A stretch of 64,000 bases of DNA from Hevea brasiliensis (GCF_030052815.1 NC_079504.1:82883309-82947308); one strand, 5' to 3'; shown: positions 46,068 to 59,237, numbered from the stretch's first letter. Notes: a model not told the origin generated them from the letters alone. Numbers and translations are program-made.

Positions 46068-47456
46068 AAGTAAAGTACAGACCAAATGGGACAGTTGATA
46101 AATATAAGGCCAGATTGGTTGCCAAAGGATATAACCAATTGCCAGGGATTGATTATCATGACAGCTTTTCTCCAGTGGCTAAATTAGTCACTGTGAGATT
46201 ATTTTTGGCTGTAGCTACAAACTTCTACTGGCCTATACATCAACTTGATATCAACAATGCATACTTACGTGGATATCTAGATGAAGATGTGTACATGCAG
46301 CCCCTAGAAGGATACACTAAAGCTACTCAAGGATAAGTGTGTAAGCTCATGAAAAGTCTCTATGGCCTTAAGTAGGTAGGGAGACAATGGAATAAAGAGC
46401 TGACTGCCAAATTATAGAGTTTTGGATTCCACCAATCTGCATTTGATCATTGCATATTTACTATGGGCTTTGGAAATGATTTTCTAGCCTTAATTGTCTA
46501 TGTAGATGATTTGTTGATTACAGGAGCAAATGAGGAAAGAATTATAGTAGTTAAGTAATTTTTGGATGAACAATTCACAATTAAGGACCTAGGGTATGTG
46601 AAGTACTTTCTGGGGCTTGAAATTGCCAGGTCAGAAAAGGGAATGTTTCTAAATCAATGAAAATATATCCTAGATTTTCTCCAGGATGCAAGTTTATAGA
46701 ATGCCAAGATAGCTACCTACCCCTTGCCCAAGGGATTAAAATTAGACAATGAAGTAGGAGAATTGCTACAAGACCCCGATAAATACAGAAGGCTAGTGGG
46801 AAATTGTTGTACCTGGGGCTTACGAGGCCTGACATCTCTTATGCAACTCAGCAGCTAAGTCAATTTATGCAAGCCCCTCGAAGAACTCATTGGGATGCTG
46901 CTATTCATGTGTTAAAATACTTGAAGGGATGTCCATCAAAGAGCTTGTTCTATCCGTTAAATAATGATTTAAACCTTAGAGCCTTCTATGATGCAGATTG
47001 GGCATCTTGCCCCCATGTCCTGGAAATTAATAACTGGGTTTTGTATCTTCCTTGGGCCTTCCTTAATATCATGGAAAGCTAAAAAGCAATCCACCATCAG
47101 TCGATCCTCAGCTGAAGCAGAGTATAGGAGCATGGCAATAATGGTTTGCGAATTACAATGGATCAACTATCTTGTGGGTGAATTTGGTTTATAGTTGCCC
47201 CTTCCAATTGCTTTACATTGTGACAATAAAGTGGCAGAACATATTGCTGCTAACCCAATCTTCCATGAGCGGACTAAACACCTTGAAATCGATTGTCATG
47301 TGGTCTGAGATCAGCTGACTAAAGGTTTTATCAGCATCGTGCATGTATCGTCCTGGCACCAACTCGCCGATATCTTCACAAAGCCTTTGGCTTCAATTTT
47401 ATTCAATGAGCACCTCTTCAAGATGGGAGTACATGACATCCATGTGTCTCTATCTT
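46068..47456 (+). pseudogene. Copia-3 reverse transcriptase and RNase H
   Basis: RT blocks in order: ARLVAKGYNQLPGIDYHDSF, HQLDINNAYLRGYLDEDVYM, KSLYGLK then a stop, and YVDDLLITGANEE (about 46498). YFLGLEIARSEKG and 'YLGLTRPDISYATQQLSQFM' (46804 on) follow. RNase H includes [27 protein letters not shown] and FIDCHVV-like text near 47290. There are many stops, including TAG after GLK and within TAKL, and at least one frame shift near 47040. The RT active site itself is intact, but the frame cannot be translated through. Confidence 0.9.
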
Positions 47457-47869
47457 AAGGGGGAGCCTGATGGGATTAAAACGATGTGTATGAGATGGGT
47501 GAAAGTGGACCAATTGTTATTTTTACAAGCCCATCTAGCTTTGGCTTAGGTTTAATTTAGTTTTGTAGCTCCATTCTTCCTTAGGCCCAATTTAGCTCTG
47601 CAATTTCTCTCAAAGCATTGAAGTAGCAGAGAATCAATCACTCCCACATACTGCTCATTTCAGCTATTCCAGCTAGCCATTCCAGCTAAGAATGGCATTG
47701 CAAGTTGTTGTAAATTAGTTAGAATCACTTATAAATACAGGAGGGTAGCATAGAGATTTTTTCTAAAATAGCTTTGAGAGCATTCTTTTACTTGTACATA
47801 AACATACCATTATTCAATGAAACAACATAGGTTTTGCTCATTTACAAAATTTATTTGCTAAATTCTTCA

Positions 47870-48149
47870 ATCTTCGATTGGCCTCACACCGATTGGAGCT
47901 ATGTAGCTCAATTTATACTCATTCAAAATTGCTGGACTCAAGGGTCCAAATTCTAGCCCATTGGCACACTACCAATTTATTCATTCCTTTCATCCATTCT
48001 ATATCAATTCACATCAAATGCACCTCATATGACCTTAATTTACCATCACAACATCAATTGAGTAACCTATTATAAAAACATTAATTTCACCCAAAACCCT
48101 AATCTTCCATCTTCCCAATTTCATGCAACTCATACAAATTCAATACACT
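47870..48149 (-). mobile_element. Outermost host LTR, piece 3 of 4
   Basis: Follows the Copia-3 3' LTR and resembles the solo LTR near 44370-44520 (cacccaaaaccctaatcttc). It stops at the solo LTR inserted at 48150. It contains no gene. Confidence 0.65.
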
Positions 48150-51100
48150 TGTAACATCCTCACTTTAGCTAGTCCGTACAGTCTACTATTTCGGTGACCA
48201 ATGTCTATCCGGACAGCTAGAATATTTGAAATTTTAAATAGACTAGAGTGAGGAGTTATAAAGAAACTAAATAATGCTCATAAAAATCAAGGAAAATTTT
48301 TAGAAACGAAATACACTAAGGTTAAACGAGCCGAAACACCAGGGATGAGTAACCCAAAGGGGAAGTGACGGTGAAGGCCGTTAGCAACTCTAGACCTGGG
48401 GGAAAAATTATGAAATAATTTTTGAAACTCCAGAGAAGGGTCATTGAGGTTCTTATGGCATTAGAATGCCAAGAAAATGCTTAGAAAATTTTTTCTATCG
48501 GTACACACAATTTTAGCTCATTAAGCCAAACGGAGGGCATTTTGGTCATTTCGTCTTCAGAGATGATTTTTGGCCAACTTGTCCAATTAAATAAATAATT
48601 TATATAACATAAAATATGAATAAATGTTGTTAAAAATTTAATTGAAATTAAATAGACAAGAAAAGGAGAGAAAATGATAGAAAATGGAATTATGACATCA
48701 TAATGATGTCATTAAAATTCTCCCAACCAATCCAATGTTGACACATGGCATAAGTTTATTTAAAAGAGACTTAATGGGCTGAAAAATGAAAAACAAATCA
48801 GAACCCTCTCCATTCTTCTTCCTTGCCGTCACCCCTCCCTCCATAGCCAACCATGAGCAAGCTTTTTAAAGCTTGACTTCCCTAGCTTTTACCCAACTAA
48901 ACCCTATATTCCTAACACAAAAAAGTGTTCTTACATCTTGGCAAGTCTTTTGAGAGAAAAAAGAAAAGAAAAAGAAGAACCCTAGCAAGTGGGAAATCTC
49001 ACTCCATTAGAGGTTTGTGACCTAACCTTGGTTTTCACCTTAAATTCATGTTTAAGGACTATGAATGAGTGCAAATTACAAAGGAATTTATTAAATACCA
49101 TTTGTATGCCATCCCTTAATTTCAGCAGCCTTGGTTGGGGTATAATTGTGATGAGTTTTATGGAGTTAAAATGGTAGTATGGCTGCCCTCAATATGCATC
49201 TCTTGAGTGAAGTGATGAAATGCAAATGATAATGCATGGTTGATGATGTTTGAGTTAGGGTTTGGGATGAAAATGAGACTTTGATCATGTGATGATGAAA
49301 TTAGGTTTTAATGGTCAATTAGTGACCATTTGGTTTTGTTTGAATAAAAAATGAAGTGGATTGTGTAGTGGGATTTGAGTTTGGTGTAGCTGCCCTTGGT
49401 GACCTGCAGGACTAGGCATGAGTCCAACAGGTTTGGACAGCAATAACTAGAATTATAGAGGTTCAATTGGTGCAAGGCCAATCAGACATGAAACTAGACA
49501 CATAATGGCACAACTTTGGTGAAGAAACCATGCCCAGAAAACCAAACCAAGTTGACCAAAAGATTGCCCTAATCCGGGTGACCTGCATTCTGCCTGGGCA
49601 AATATGACCAAATGAACAGTGTTTAGTCATTTGGCCATAACTCAGTGTAGAAAGGTCCAATTGACCTGAAATTTTACTAGAAATAAGGTGAGATATAGAC
49701 CAACAACTTTCATGAAGAACCCTAACCCAAATTATGACCATAACATATTCAAAAAGTGACCTGAAATCACTGCTCCTAATACTGTAGATTTGGTCAATCC
49801 AGAAATTTTGGAAAAATCATAATCCAGCCAGTTGTGGTTTTTAGGCCATAACTTGAGCTACAAAACTCCAAATGGAGTGATTAAAAAAGGAAAATGTAAC
49901 TAAACAAAATAAGGAATAACTTTCATGTTGATCATTTTGCCAAATTCCCACTGTAAAAATGACTAATAGAATAGTAAACAGAAAGCTTGAAAACTGAAAA
50001 TTTTGTCCAATTAACATTAAGCTTAAAAATGGTATTGATAACCAATACCAACAATTTTAGAATGCAAAATGTGGTATGTTGGGAGTATTAAAACCAATGT
50101 ACCTATTGTCTATGTAAAAGTCAACATTTTGGTTGACTAATGAATTGAATAGTAACACTAAAACTTGAATTTCAAGATTGTGAAACTTAAAAGTGTAATA
50201 TGTCCTAGTATACCTAGCAAGATTGGTTTGGATAGGTTGGCATGCCAATAGGGTTCTGTTAGCAGTACTGCATATGGCTTCATGCCATTCTGTGTTTCAT
50301 GGCTTCCCATGCCATTCTGTGACATAATAGCCTTTGGCTATATTATTGAGTTGTTATACTCGGGTTTTATCCCTGATAATTATTACAGCTTATTAGTTGT
50401 TCTATTGCACACCGGGAGACACAATGTGACCGATGGTGTGATGGTTCGAGGTACTTAGTACCCAGTGCCAGTTTACCCATTTATCCAGTCAAGTCGACTA
50501 GTATGGGTTACTCAGGCAATGATAATAAATCTTACTAAACTTTAATCGAATAATACTGCAATAAATATCAGGAATTAAGTCTACCAAAAATGTAAACACG
50601 CATTCTGCATATTTATTTTATTTTAGTTATTTTATTTTATTTTATTTTATTTTATATTATATTATATTGTCACCACTAAGCAGAATTGCTTAGCGCGTCT
50701 CTTTTGCCACGCGCAGGTACTGGAGACTTAGCTGGGGAGCCCAGCATACATTAGACAAGGTAAACTATCAGAGAGGCATACGGAGTCCAGAGTCACCTCA
50801 CATCTACAGTGCACATGGTAGGACATTAGGACTTTGGGTAGCATTTTGTATTTTGCATTTTGTATTAGTTTTGGATTGTAACTATAAACTCTTGAAATTA
50901 TTTGATAATGTAAATATATGAAATTTCATGTTATTGAAATTTTCTGTATAATGTATGTTGAAAAATGAAATGTGAGAAATATTTATAAATGAGCTTCAAG
51001 TGATGAAGTGAACAGAAAAGAAAAATTTCTGAAAATAGTATTGAGATTTTGAGATTGAGTTGAGATGTGTGTATAATGGAGTTCTGGATTTGGAAATTAT

Positions 51101-51325
51101 ATTGGAAGTGTCTTTTAAACAGGTTCAGAAGAACTGTTTTTCCAATTTATAGTCGGCACTCTAACGGATTTTCTATAAAAATTTCAGAAAAATTCAGATT
51201 TATCAAAAAATTATAAATAAATGAATTAAAAGGGATAAATTGTAATGGAAATATGAATTGGTGCTCTGGCACACTGAGTGGCATATCAAGCTTGGCTACA
51301 CTGTAAACAGGTAAGGGGTGTCACA
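48150..51325 (+). mobile_element. Solo LTR, Tekay/Del-like, 3.2 kb
   Basis: Starts TGTAACATCC and ends GGGTGTCACA, with a perfect duplication ACACT at 48145-48149 and 51326-51330. It is the reverse-orientation relative of 41198-45511 (shorter by about 1.1 kb). A promoter-like TTTATTTAAAAGAG near 48755 followed by a C/T-rich stretch (48803-48845) suggests plus-strand sense. No coding sequence or primer-binding site. A TTTTA-repeat run lies near 50625-50670. Confidence 0.9.
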
Positions 51326-52419
51326 ACACTAATCAAGCATACATCATCATCTAAGTTAGGAATCATGTCCAATTCATTTAAAACCTATCAAAACTCTAAA
51401 GTCCTATGGCTGGCCTAATTTCCTACCTCCCTATACATGTATGATTTCTTTCATTTTCAAGTTACTTTCTAGTTAATCACCCTTAATTCCATAAGTATAC
51501 AACAATTTAAGTTGGAAGAGTGACTTACCTAACTTAACCAACTTCTAGTCTTCCAAACTCTTCAATTTCCTTGCTACTTTAGCTCCCAATCTTCTAATCA
51601 ATATCCAAGATTAAGTTTTTATTGAAGTTGCTAGGTGATTTATTGAAGAAAACACAAGAACTCAAAGCTTTGTGTATTCATTAATGGTGGAAGAATGAGA
51701 GAAGGGAGAGAGAGAATGGGTTTCGGCTTAGTGAGAAAGAAGAGAGAAAATAGTTTTGATTTTTAGTGAAATTTTTGTCTTCTTACTCTTATAATTATCC
51801 ATAACAAGAAAATAATTTGATTTTTAAATTTTAATTGTGTCATGCTTATGTCATTATGATGTCATAAATGTAAATAAAATTTGAATTCTTATATCTTTTC
51901 TTCTCCATACATCTTTTTTCATACTTTTGATTATTTTTCAATATTTTAATCTCACTCACTTTAATGGACATTTAGGTCAAAAGTCAGCATTAGGAGTGAA
52001 TTGACCAAAATGCCCCTCATCGGTTCTAATTCATCTTTTTCCATAATGTCCGACGAGTCCTTTGATTCTGATTTACTTATTGTGCTTGTTCTCTTTTTAT
52101 TTCTAGGATTTTATAGTTCTCAATAGTTTCGCAATTAACCCTCAACTGAAGATGTCATGGGATCCCATATGAATTTAGGATAGTAGCTGAGCTCGTAATC
52201 GCTTCCTGAGTCGATCACCCATTGCCGAGACCTTCGGCTCATTTAACCGATTTGTGCTTTGTTTCTCTTATTTTCATCTAACTTCATTTGGTCTTTATCA
52301 ATTTTATTTGTGGCTTCTCTATGTGATTTAAGTATATTTCTAGACATTTTAGCTGTCTAGACAAGCACTAGTCACCAGAACAATAGAATGTACAGATTAC
52401 TTAACATGAGGGCGTTATG
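51326..52419 (-). mobile_element. Outermost host LTR, piece 4 of 4
   Basis: Resembles 44560-45511 in order: an 'atgagagaagggagagagag' block (51694) followed by 'ttcggct', a TGATGTCAT block (51855), 'ttgaccaaaatgcccctcat' (52001), and an end GGGCGTTATG in place of GGGTGTTACA. Together the four pieces give a roughly 3.1-kb LTR, close in size to the copy at 48150. Confidence 0.65.
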
Positions 52420-53672
52420 TCAACAGCCAAAGTTGCTTCTGCTTGCCTTATTTTCCTTTTTATTTCAAGGCTCTAAAACTTGTTTATAGGTACCATAAGG
52501 ACCTAGAATTGACAATATGAGGTATATATAAAGTGATAGAGTTTCGAAAAACTCATTAGGATCTGTCTTTTATAGGATCAGACTTGAGAGGCTCGAAGAA
52601 CCACAGCTAGGAAGGAAGGAACGATACGTGTTTGGTGTGTGATAGGCTATAAGAGGTGACTAAAACTAACCCTAATAAATAACTATGTATTTAATTATCT
52701 GCAAGCTCAATTTATGAGCATCCACATGCATCATTCCATATTTTGTTAAGGTATATGTATCTAGAGTATGAAGATGTTGCATTAATGCATAAATTTTTAT
52801 TGATGCATCAATAGAAATTGGATGACCCACTGATTTCCCCTATGATATGGATATGATATTGATATGATATAATCATGCATGATATGATGTGATAAGACTA
52901 GTGAGCCCTAATTTGCCCCTGGCTTACTGTTTATGATAGAGGAAGTCCCAAGGAGTTTCTTTATGAACCAAGCATATTAGTATATGTTATGTGATAAGTG
53001 GAAGTCCTCAAGAGCATCTTTATTAGCGTGGCACTTAGTTTTAGGAAATCACTGGTGACAAGTCTATCATATATGAATTGTTTGTGACGTGTAAAATCAT
53101 ATGCCTTATGCATTCCATATGTATGAATGAATGAAATTAATAATGATAAACTATTAGTTTACTCATTAAGCTTTCCAAAGGTTACCCCTTCCCTTAACCC
53201 CAAGTGAAGTGTTGCAGGATTAGAGATATCAACAGAAAGACTAGCGAGTTGCAGTGGTCTAACAAATTCTTAATGTCTGACTTGAGGACTTTGTAATGGA
53301 TATATAATTGTAAACTGTTAGTTACTATGCTTGGCTTTATTTTGTCAAGAGTATGTAATATGTAAGAACATAATAGCTTTTATGTTTACCTTAAACTGTA
53401 GGCACTCTTTTATTATTATTTATGAATGGATGAACTATACTCTAGCATTCATGAATGTTATGAGAATGCTCAAAATTGAGAGCCATTTTTATATGAATTA
53501 TTGAATGTTGTAGTTGAAATGCTAAAGTATAAACGATAATGAGTTGCTTTGGATTTTGGTTTGAATGAAACAAAGCAATGTTTTAATAGGTTTTAGTCTT
53601 ACTACAGGTTCAAGCGGCCTAAAGTTTACCCATTCCTTAGCGCCAGTAGTGGCCCTTAACTGAGTTGCTACA
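52420..53672. repeat. Degenerate LTR-like remnant
   Basis: No reading frame. The last 110 bases ('tagcgccagtagtggccctt' then GTTGCTACA) look like a long-LTR terminus: they end in CA and have the GGCCCTTAA box seen in chromovirus LTRs. An internal 'aggttaccccttcccttaac' (53189) resembles the Tekay LTR region near the end of U5. The other terminus and target duplication were not found. Confidence 0.4.
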
Positions 53673-53898
53673 TTTTTAGAAAGGGATCTCTCTCCCCCAT
53701 CCTCCAACCACCTGTCTCTCTGTGTCTATTTCTCCATCTCGCTATCTCTCTCCGTCTCTTTCTTTAAAAAAAAATAATAAATTATTTGTTAAAAATATAA
53801 TTTAAAAAGAATAAATTATACTGATAAACTCTTTTTATTATATTGTGAGAGAGAAGGATGGGTGGAATGTTAGGATAGATCCTCTCTCTAAAAAATTA

Positions 53899-53944
<46 letters not shown>

Positions 53945-54130
53945 TGTTATTTTTTTAGAGAGAGGACTTCTCTCCCTCACATTCCCCCACCCCTCTCTCT
54001 CTAATAAAAATAGTTTAAGTATAATTTATTATTTCTAAATTATATTTATAAAAATAATTTATTATTTTTTTAATGAAAGAGGTAGAGAGACACAAAGAGA
54101 GACAGAGTGACAGACACACACACACGCACG

Positions 54131-54172
<42 letters not shown>

Positions 54173-54639
54173 GAGGTGGGTGGACTGTGGGAGAGAAGTC
54201 CTCTTAATATAAAAAAAATAAATTATTTTTTTTATATTAAGTAATATAAATATTTTTTTAGAAAAAGGACATCTTTCCCCTACCCTCCACCCACCTCTCT
54301 CTCTATATCTCTTCCAAACAAAATAGAATTGGCTAAAAATGACAAAAATTGAATAGAATTTGCTAAAATTGAAAAAGTTTGGCTTTTTTTTAATGAAAAT
54401 TTACACCACATCAGTAAAAACATATAAAATAATAATATTTTTGCCATATCAGCAATAATGTCTTAGTTAGCCACCACATCAGCACCACCATATAAAATAA
54501 TAATATTTTGGCTACATCATCTGCCACATCAGCCCTCTAAATCCGACACTAAATTTTGAAATTGGGCTAAATTTGACCAAAAAAAAAAGAGCCAAAATTG
54601 ACAATTCACTAAATGTCTGGTTTTTTTGACAGTTTAGTC
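53673..54639. repeat. Microsatellites and AT-rich intergenic sequence
   Basis: (TC)n at 53900-53940, (CA)n at about 54112-54135 followed directly by (GA)n at 54136-54170. Nearby blocks repeat in inverted form (agaggacttctctc near 53958; gagagaagtcctctt near 54190). 54350-54620 has two copies of 'catataaaataataatattt' separated by 'ccacatcagca' boxes, MITE-like. No gene. Confidence 0.7.
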
Positions 54640-55000
54640 TTTAGTTTAATTCATACAGGTCATTAAATGAGTTACACGGGGTCATATCATGTGACCTTTT
54701 AAGCTGATTATTTAATAAATGGGTCATTACACGAGTTATGTGGATTGTGTCATTGACATGTTTAGCTAACTTATTAAATAAATAGGTCATTAAATGGGTT
54801 ATATGAATTGTGTCGTGTGACTTATTTAGCTAATTTATTTATTAAACGGGTTACAAAGGTCATATCATGTGACCTATTTGATAAATAGGTCATGTTTGGA
54901 TTGAGAGATTATGATACGATTGATACTCGTGTCGTATTTGGGTTGAGTATAATTATGTCATGTCAAAATGAGACATGCCACGACACAAATTACTAACAAA
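54640..55000. repeat. Degenerate ~65-bp tandem repeat
   Basis: About four copies of a unit with 'gggtcattaaatgggttata' and 'tcatgtgacctatttagcta'. This type of phrase recurs across plant genomes, but I cannot name a family. Confidence 0.6.
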
Positions 55001-55480
55001 AAATTCTTACATTTTACTATTTTTAAGTATTCTTACCGTATACTCCAAATTTTTCTTAATTTAAATATAGATATATAAATTACTTTTAAATCACTATTAT
55101 TTATAAGTTTTAGTTTTTAGCTATAAGTCAAATAATTATTTAATGGAAATTTTAAAATAAATCAAGATGTAAATATATAATTGGATTTTCATTGTATATG
55201 TGGCCCATATTGTATTCATTTTTGTTGCTTAAAATTTTGATTTGGGCTTCTAATGTACCTCTCATTAAACTTTTTGCATGGTTATAGGGCACAATCCTAA
55301 AAAGGTTCTTACCTTTTCTTATTTTCTATTGGCTGGAATTTAATTAAAAATATAAAATTAAACCAACGCAGAAATAAGACTTTCTTGCAATCATAAGTAT
55401 ATATTTAAACAAGGCTAATTGAATAAAAAATGTCAAACGTTTAGATCAAATTATAATTATATTTAAAATTTTTAATTTTG
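55001..55480. other. AT-rich sequence, no feature seen
   Basis: No reading frame, repeat or motif that I can support, apart from continuity with the inverted-repeat element that starts at about 55481 or slightly before. Confidence 0.6.
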
Positions 55481-55999
55481 TGTAAAATATTAAAACCTTT
55501 ACAATTTGTTAGGGATAAAATTGAATCTATAAAGTTAATGATGAATTATAATATAGCACCTAAAATTTTATTTGATTGCCAAATAAAAATTTTGGATATA
55601 ATTGTGATTTAATGTTAATGTTTGGTATTTTTAGTCTATTGATTAAACTTTATATTTATAAAAAAAATATATGTAATATTTATTTTTTAAATAAAATTTT
55701 ATGCTAAAAAATATTTTTATTAATTAAATTAATCATAATCATCTTTTGAATCAAGACAAATAATTCTATATATCCAAATATAAAATGTAAGAATAAATTC
55801 ATATATTTTTATAAACCAATTTTAAAATTAATATATAATTAAAAAGAATATATCTCACATGACATATGATGTATAATATTAAGACATATAAATTCATATA
55901 TGCACCCAATTTATCATGTAAATCAAAATATATGATATATAATATTAAAAACAAATAAATTGTATATAATTTATATGAGTTCTTAACAACAAATCTCAT

Positions 56000-58900
56000 A
56001 AACTCAACTCAACTCAACTCAACTAAGCCTTTATCCCAAAAATTTGGGGTCGGCTATATGGATTTACTTTCTCCACTCTAAACGATTTTGGGTTAAATCC
56101 TAAAAAATGTGTAATGCTTCTAGGTCATGTTGTACTACTCTCCTCCAAGTCAATTTAGGTCTACCCCTTTTTTTCTTTCTATCCTCTAACCTAATGTGCT
56201 CTACTTGTCTAACTGGAGCCTCCGTATGTCTACGCTTCACATGACCAAACTACCTCAATCTCCCTTCTCTCAACTTATCTTCAATTGGCACCACTCCAAC
56301 CTTTTCTCTAATACTCTCATTATGGACTTTATCTAATCTAGTATGGCCACTCATCCACCTTAACATTCACTAACATATAACATAGCCGGTCGTATGGCTG
56401 TACGGTAAAATTTTCCTTTCAACTTATTGGGAATCTTATGATCACATAAAACTCCCGTGGCACATCTCCACTTCAACCATCCGGCTTTAATCCTATGACT
56501 AACATCCTCCTCACATCCCCCATCTATTTGAAGGACTGAGCCTAGATATTTAAAATGATTACTTTGGGATAGTACCACTCCATTCAAACTAACTCATTCC
56601 CTATCACTAGTTTGGCCTTCACTAAACTTGCAATGCATGTATTCTGTTTTCATTCTACTTAACTTAAAACCTTTTGACTCTAGAGTACTTCTCTAAAGTT
56701 CTAGCTTTCTATTGACTCCTTCTCGTGTCTCATCTATCAGAACAATATCATCCGCAAACATCATGCACCAAGGAATACTCTCTTGTATATGTTTCATCAG
56801 TTCATCTAAAACTAATGTAAAAATGTAAGGGCTTATGGCTTATCCATGGTGTAATCCAATTGAGATTGGAAAATCTCTTGTGTCCCCTCTCACTGTGCTC
56901 ACAATAGTAGTTGCTCCTTCATACATATCTTTCAACACTTATATGTACCTAATAGATACCCTCTTTTGTTCTAACACATTCCATAAGGCATCTCTTGGAA
57001 CGCTATCATAAGCCTTCTCCAAATCAATAAAAACCATGTGTAGATCTTTCTTCACATCTCTATATTTCTCCATCAAGCTTCTAATGAGAAAGATTGCTTC
57101 CATAGTTGAACGACCGGGCATGAAACCAAATTGATTGAGAGAGATAGAAGTATCATGACGTAGTCGATACTCCACAACTCTCTCTCACAACTTCATAGTA
57201 TGGCTCATGAGTTTAATTCCCTTATAGTTTGAGCAACTCTGTATGTCTCCCTTATTTTTAAAAATAGGTACTAAAATACTCCTCCTCTATTCATCGAGCA
57301 TTTTCTTTGAGTTTAGAATCTTATTAAATAATTTAGTTAACCATGCCACTCCCATATCTCCCAAACACTGCCACACTTCAATAAGTATTTCATCGGGTCC
57401 ACAGGCTTTACCCACTTTCATTCTCTTAAGTGCTTTCTTTACTTTTAAATATCTAATCCTTCTAATATAATTCATATTCTTTTCTATTGTTCTATAATCT
57501 ATATTCACACTATTACCATTTTGACTATTATTAAAGAGATCATTAAAATAATTTCTCCATCTTTCTTTAATGTCCTCATCTTTCACCAACACTTTTTCTT
57601 CTGTATCCTTAATGCACCTAACTTGATTGAGATCTTGACATTTCCTTTCTCTCCTCCTTGCTAATCTATAAATATCTTTCTCCCCTTCTTTAGTTTCAAG
57701 TTGCTCATATAACTTTTCAAAGGCTTGTGCTCTTGCTTGACTAACAGCCTCTTTTGCCTCTTTCTTTGCTATCTTGTATTGTTCATATGCCTCATTATTA
57801 TCACATTTAGGTAATTTCTTATACCATTCCCTTTTTCTCTTCACTGCCTTATGTACTTCCTCATTCCACCACCATTTCTCTTTTGAGGGTGGTCCATGTC
57901 CTTTAGACTCTTCAAGTACTTTTCTAGCTACTTCTCTAATCTTTTTTCCATCTGTATCCACATATCATTGGCCTCCATATCCAGATTCCATACTTCGGAC
58001 TCGAGAAGCTCATTTTTGAACTTCACTTGCTTTACTCCTTTGAACTCCCACCACTTTGTTCGAGCTACACTATGTCTTCTGACCTTACTTGAATTGTTCC
58101 TAAACTTGACATCCAAGACCACCAACCAATGTTGACTTGTTAAAGCCTCTCCTGGAATGACCTTGCAATCCTTGCATAGAGCTCTATTTGTCTTCCTGGT
58201 TAAAAGGAAGTCAATTTGGCTTCTATGTTGCCCACTTTTGAAAGTCACTAAATGTGACTCTCTTTTTATAAAGTAGATATTTGCTAGTCTTAGGTCATAT
58301 GCCATAGCAAAATCCAGGATGCTTTGTCCCTCCTTATTTCGACTGCCAAAACCAAAATCTCCATGAACATTCTCATAACCTTGTCTATCACTTCCTACAT
58401 GTCCATTCAAATCTCCACTAATGAAAATATTCTCTTCATTCGGTATGCTTTGCATTGAATCATCCATATCTTCCCAAAACCTTTATTTACTCTCACTGTC
58501 TAGTCCTATTTGTGGGGCATAAGCACTAACTATATTTGTTGTTTCTCCTTCTAGTACTAGCTTTACTAGTATAATTCTATCTCCTACTCTTTTCACAACT
58601 ATTACTACGTCTTTCAATGTCCTGTCTATGATTATGCCCACTCCGTTCTTATTTCTCTCCTTTCCGGTAAACCACAGTTTGTACTCTAAATTACCCACTT
58701 CCTTACTTTTCTCTCCTACCCATTTAGTCTCCTGAATGCAAGCAATATTCACCCTTCTCCTTTCTAAGGTATCCACAAGCTCCATTAATTTTCCTGTAAG
58801 TGATCCAACATTCCAAGTACCAACCCTGATCCTCCTCCTATCCTGCTCCTTCCTAATTGGTCTCCTTCTATGGTATCTTCTATTGTTTTCTATGTCTATC

Positions 58901-59237
58901 TTGTGTTCTATTCCACTATCTGTTCTACTATCTGTCCTATGGACTAACTTCTTTACCCACACCCGTCCATGATGTGGGAACCCTTACTCACTTAACACCA
59001 CACCCGGGCGCCGGCATGGCACATCACTTTCGGTGAATGCCCTACACCCTTGTATATTTCTCACTACACCCGGGCTCCGATGTAGCGCGTCGTTAGTAGA
59101 GAATGCCCCAACGTTTATATCATTTGAATCCATATTATAAGGTGTGATAAAATTTTTACGCTGGTTGTCACCTACTGCAACCCTCCTCGTTTATCCGGGC
59201 TTGGGACCGACTAAGCGCAAACTACTTAGGCGGAGTT
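56000..59237 (-). mobile_element. RTE-type LINE, full length (3.24 kb), decayed
   Basis: A 17-bp target duplication (ttaacaacaaatctcat) flanks it at 55983-55999 and 59238-59254. The 3' end, on the left, is a TTGAG repeat tail (aactcaactcaactcaact on the plus strand, 56001-56025), typical of plant RTE elements rather than poly(A) L1. The 5' end starts at the right with 'aaaactccgcctaagtagtt'. About 260 bases precede the protein. Confidence 0.93.
56360..58962 (-). pseudogene. LINE endonuclease-reverse transcriptase (RTE clade)
   Basis: One polyprotein broken into pieces. The N-terminal AP-type endonuclease (58962-58000) carries RIRVGTWNVGSLTGKLMELV, NIACIQETKWVG (catalytic Glu), IISGDLNGHVG-like text (FISGDLNGHVGSDRQGY) and 'RSQIDFLLTR'. 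A linker with charged coil (KREWYKKLPKCDNNEAYEQY) follows. RT blocks are GKACGPDEILIEVWQCLG, 'HMVFIDLEKAYDSVPRDALW' (57030) and [13 protein letters not shown] (about 56740-56765, catalytic FADD intact). The C-terminal part is SQSNHFKYLGSVLQIDGG and 'GWLKWRCATGVLCDHKIP'. Stops or frame shifts occur near 58470, 57950, 57270-57180, 56860 and 56600. It would nick target DNA and prime on it; this copy cannot. Confidence 0.92.

Larger units (their letters stand above)
38852..47869 (+). mobile_element. Copia-3 retrotransposon with nested solo LTR
   Basis: LTRs 38852-39254 (403 bp) and 47468-47869 (402 bp), TGATGGGATTAAAA...AATTCTTCA. The primer-binding site TGGTATCAGAGC starts at 39255 and the polypurine tract (AAGGGGGAGCC) is at 47457-47467. 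Flanks are ATCTC at 38847-38851 and ATCTT at 47870-47874, an imperfect 5-bp duplication. Gag is intact and pol is full of stops. Without the solo LTR (41198-45511) and its duplication the element is about 4.7 kb, normal for Copia. Confidence 0.95.

Noticed and set aside
52420..53672. Continuation of the plus-strand LTR at 1524
   Set aside because: No collinear match could be seen; left as an unassigned LTR-like remnant.
57774..58135. Plus-strand frames over the LINE
   Set aside because: They are reverse frames of the endonuclease and linker regions.
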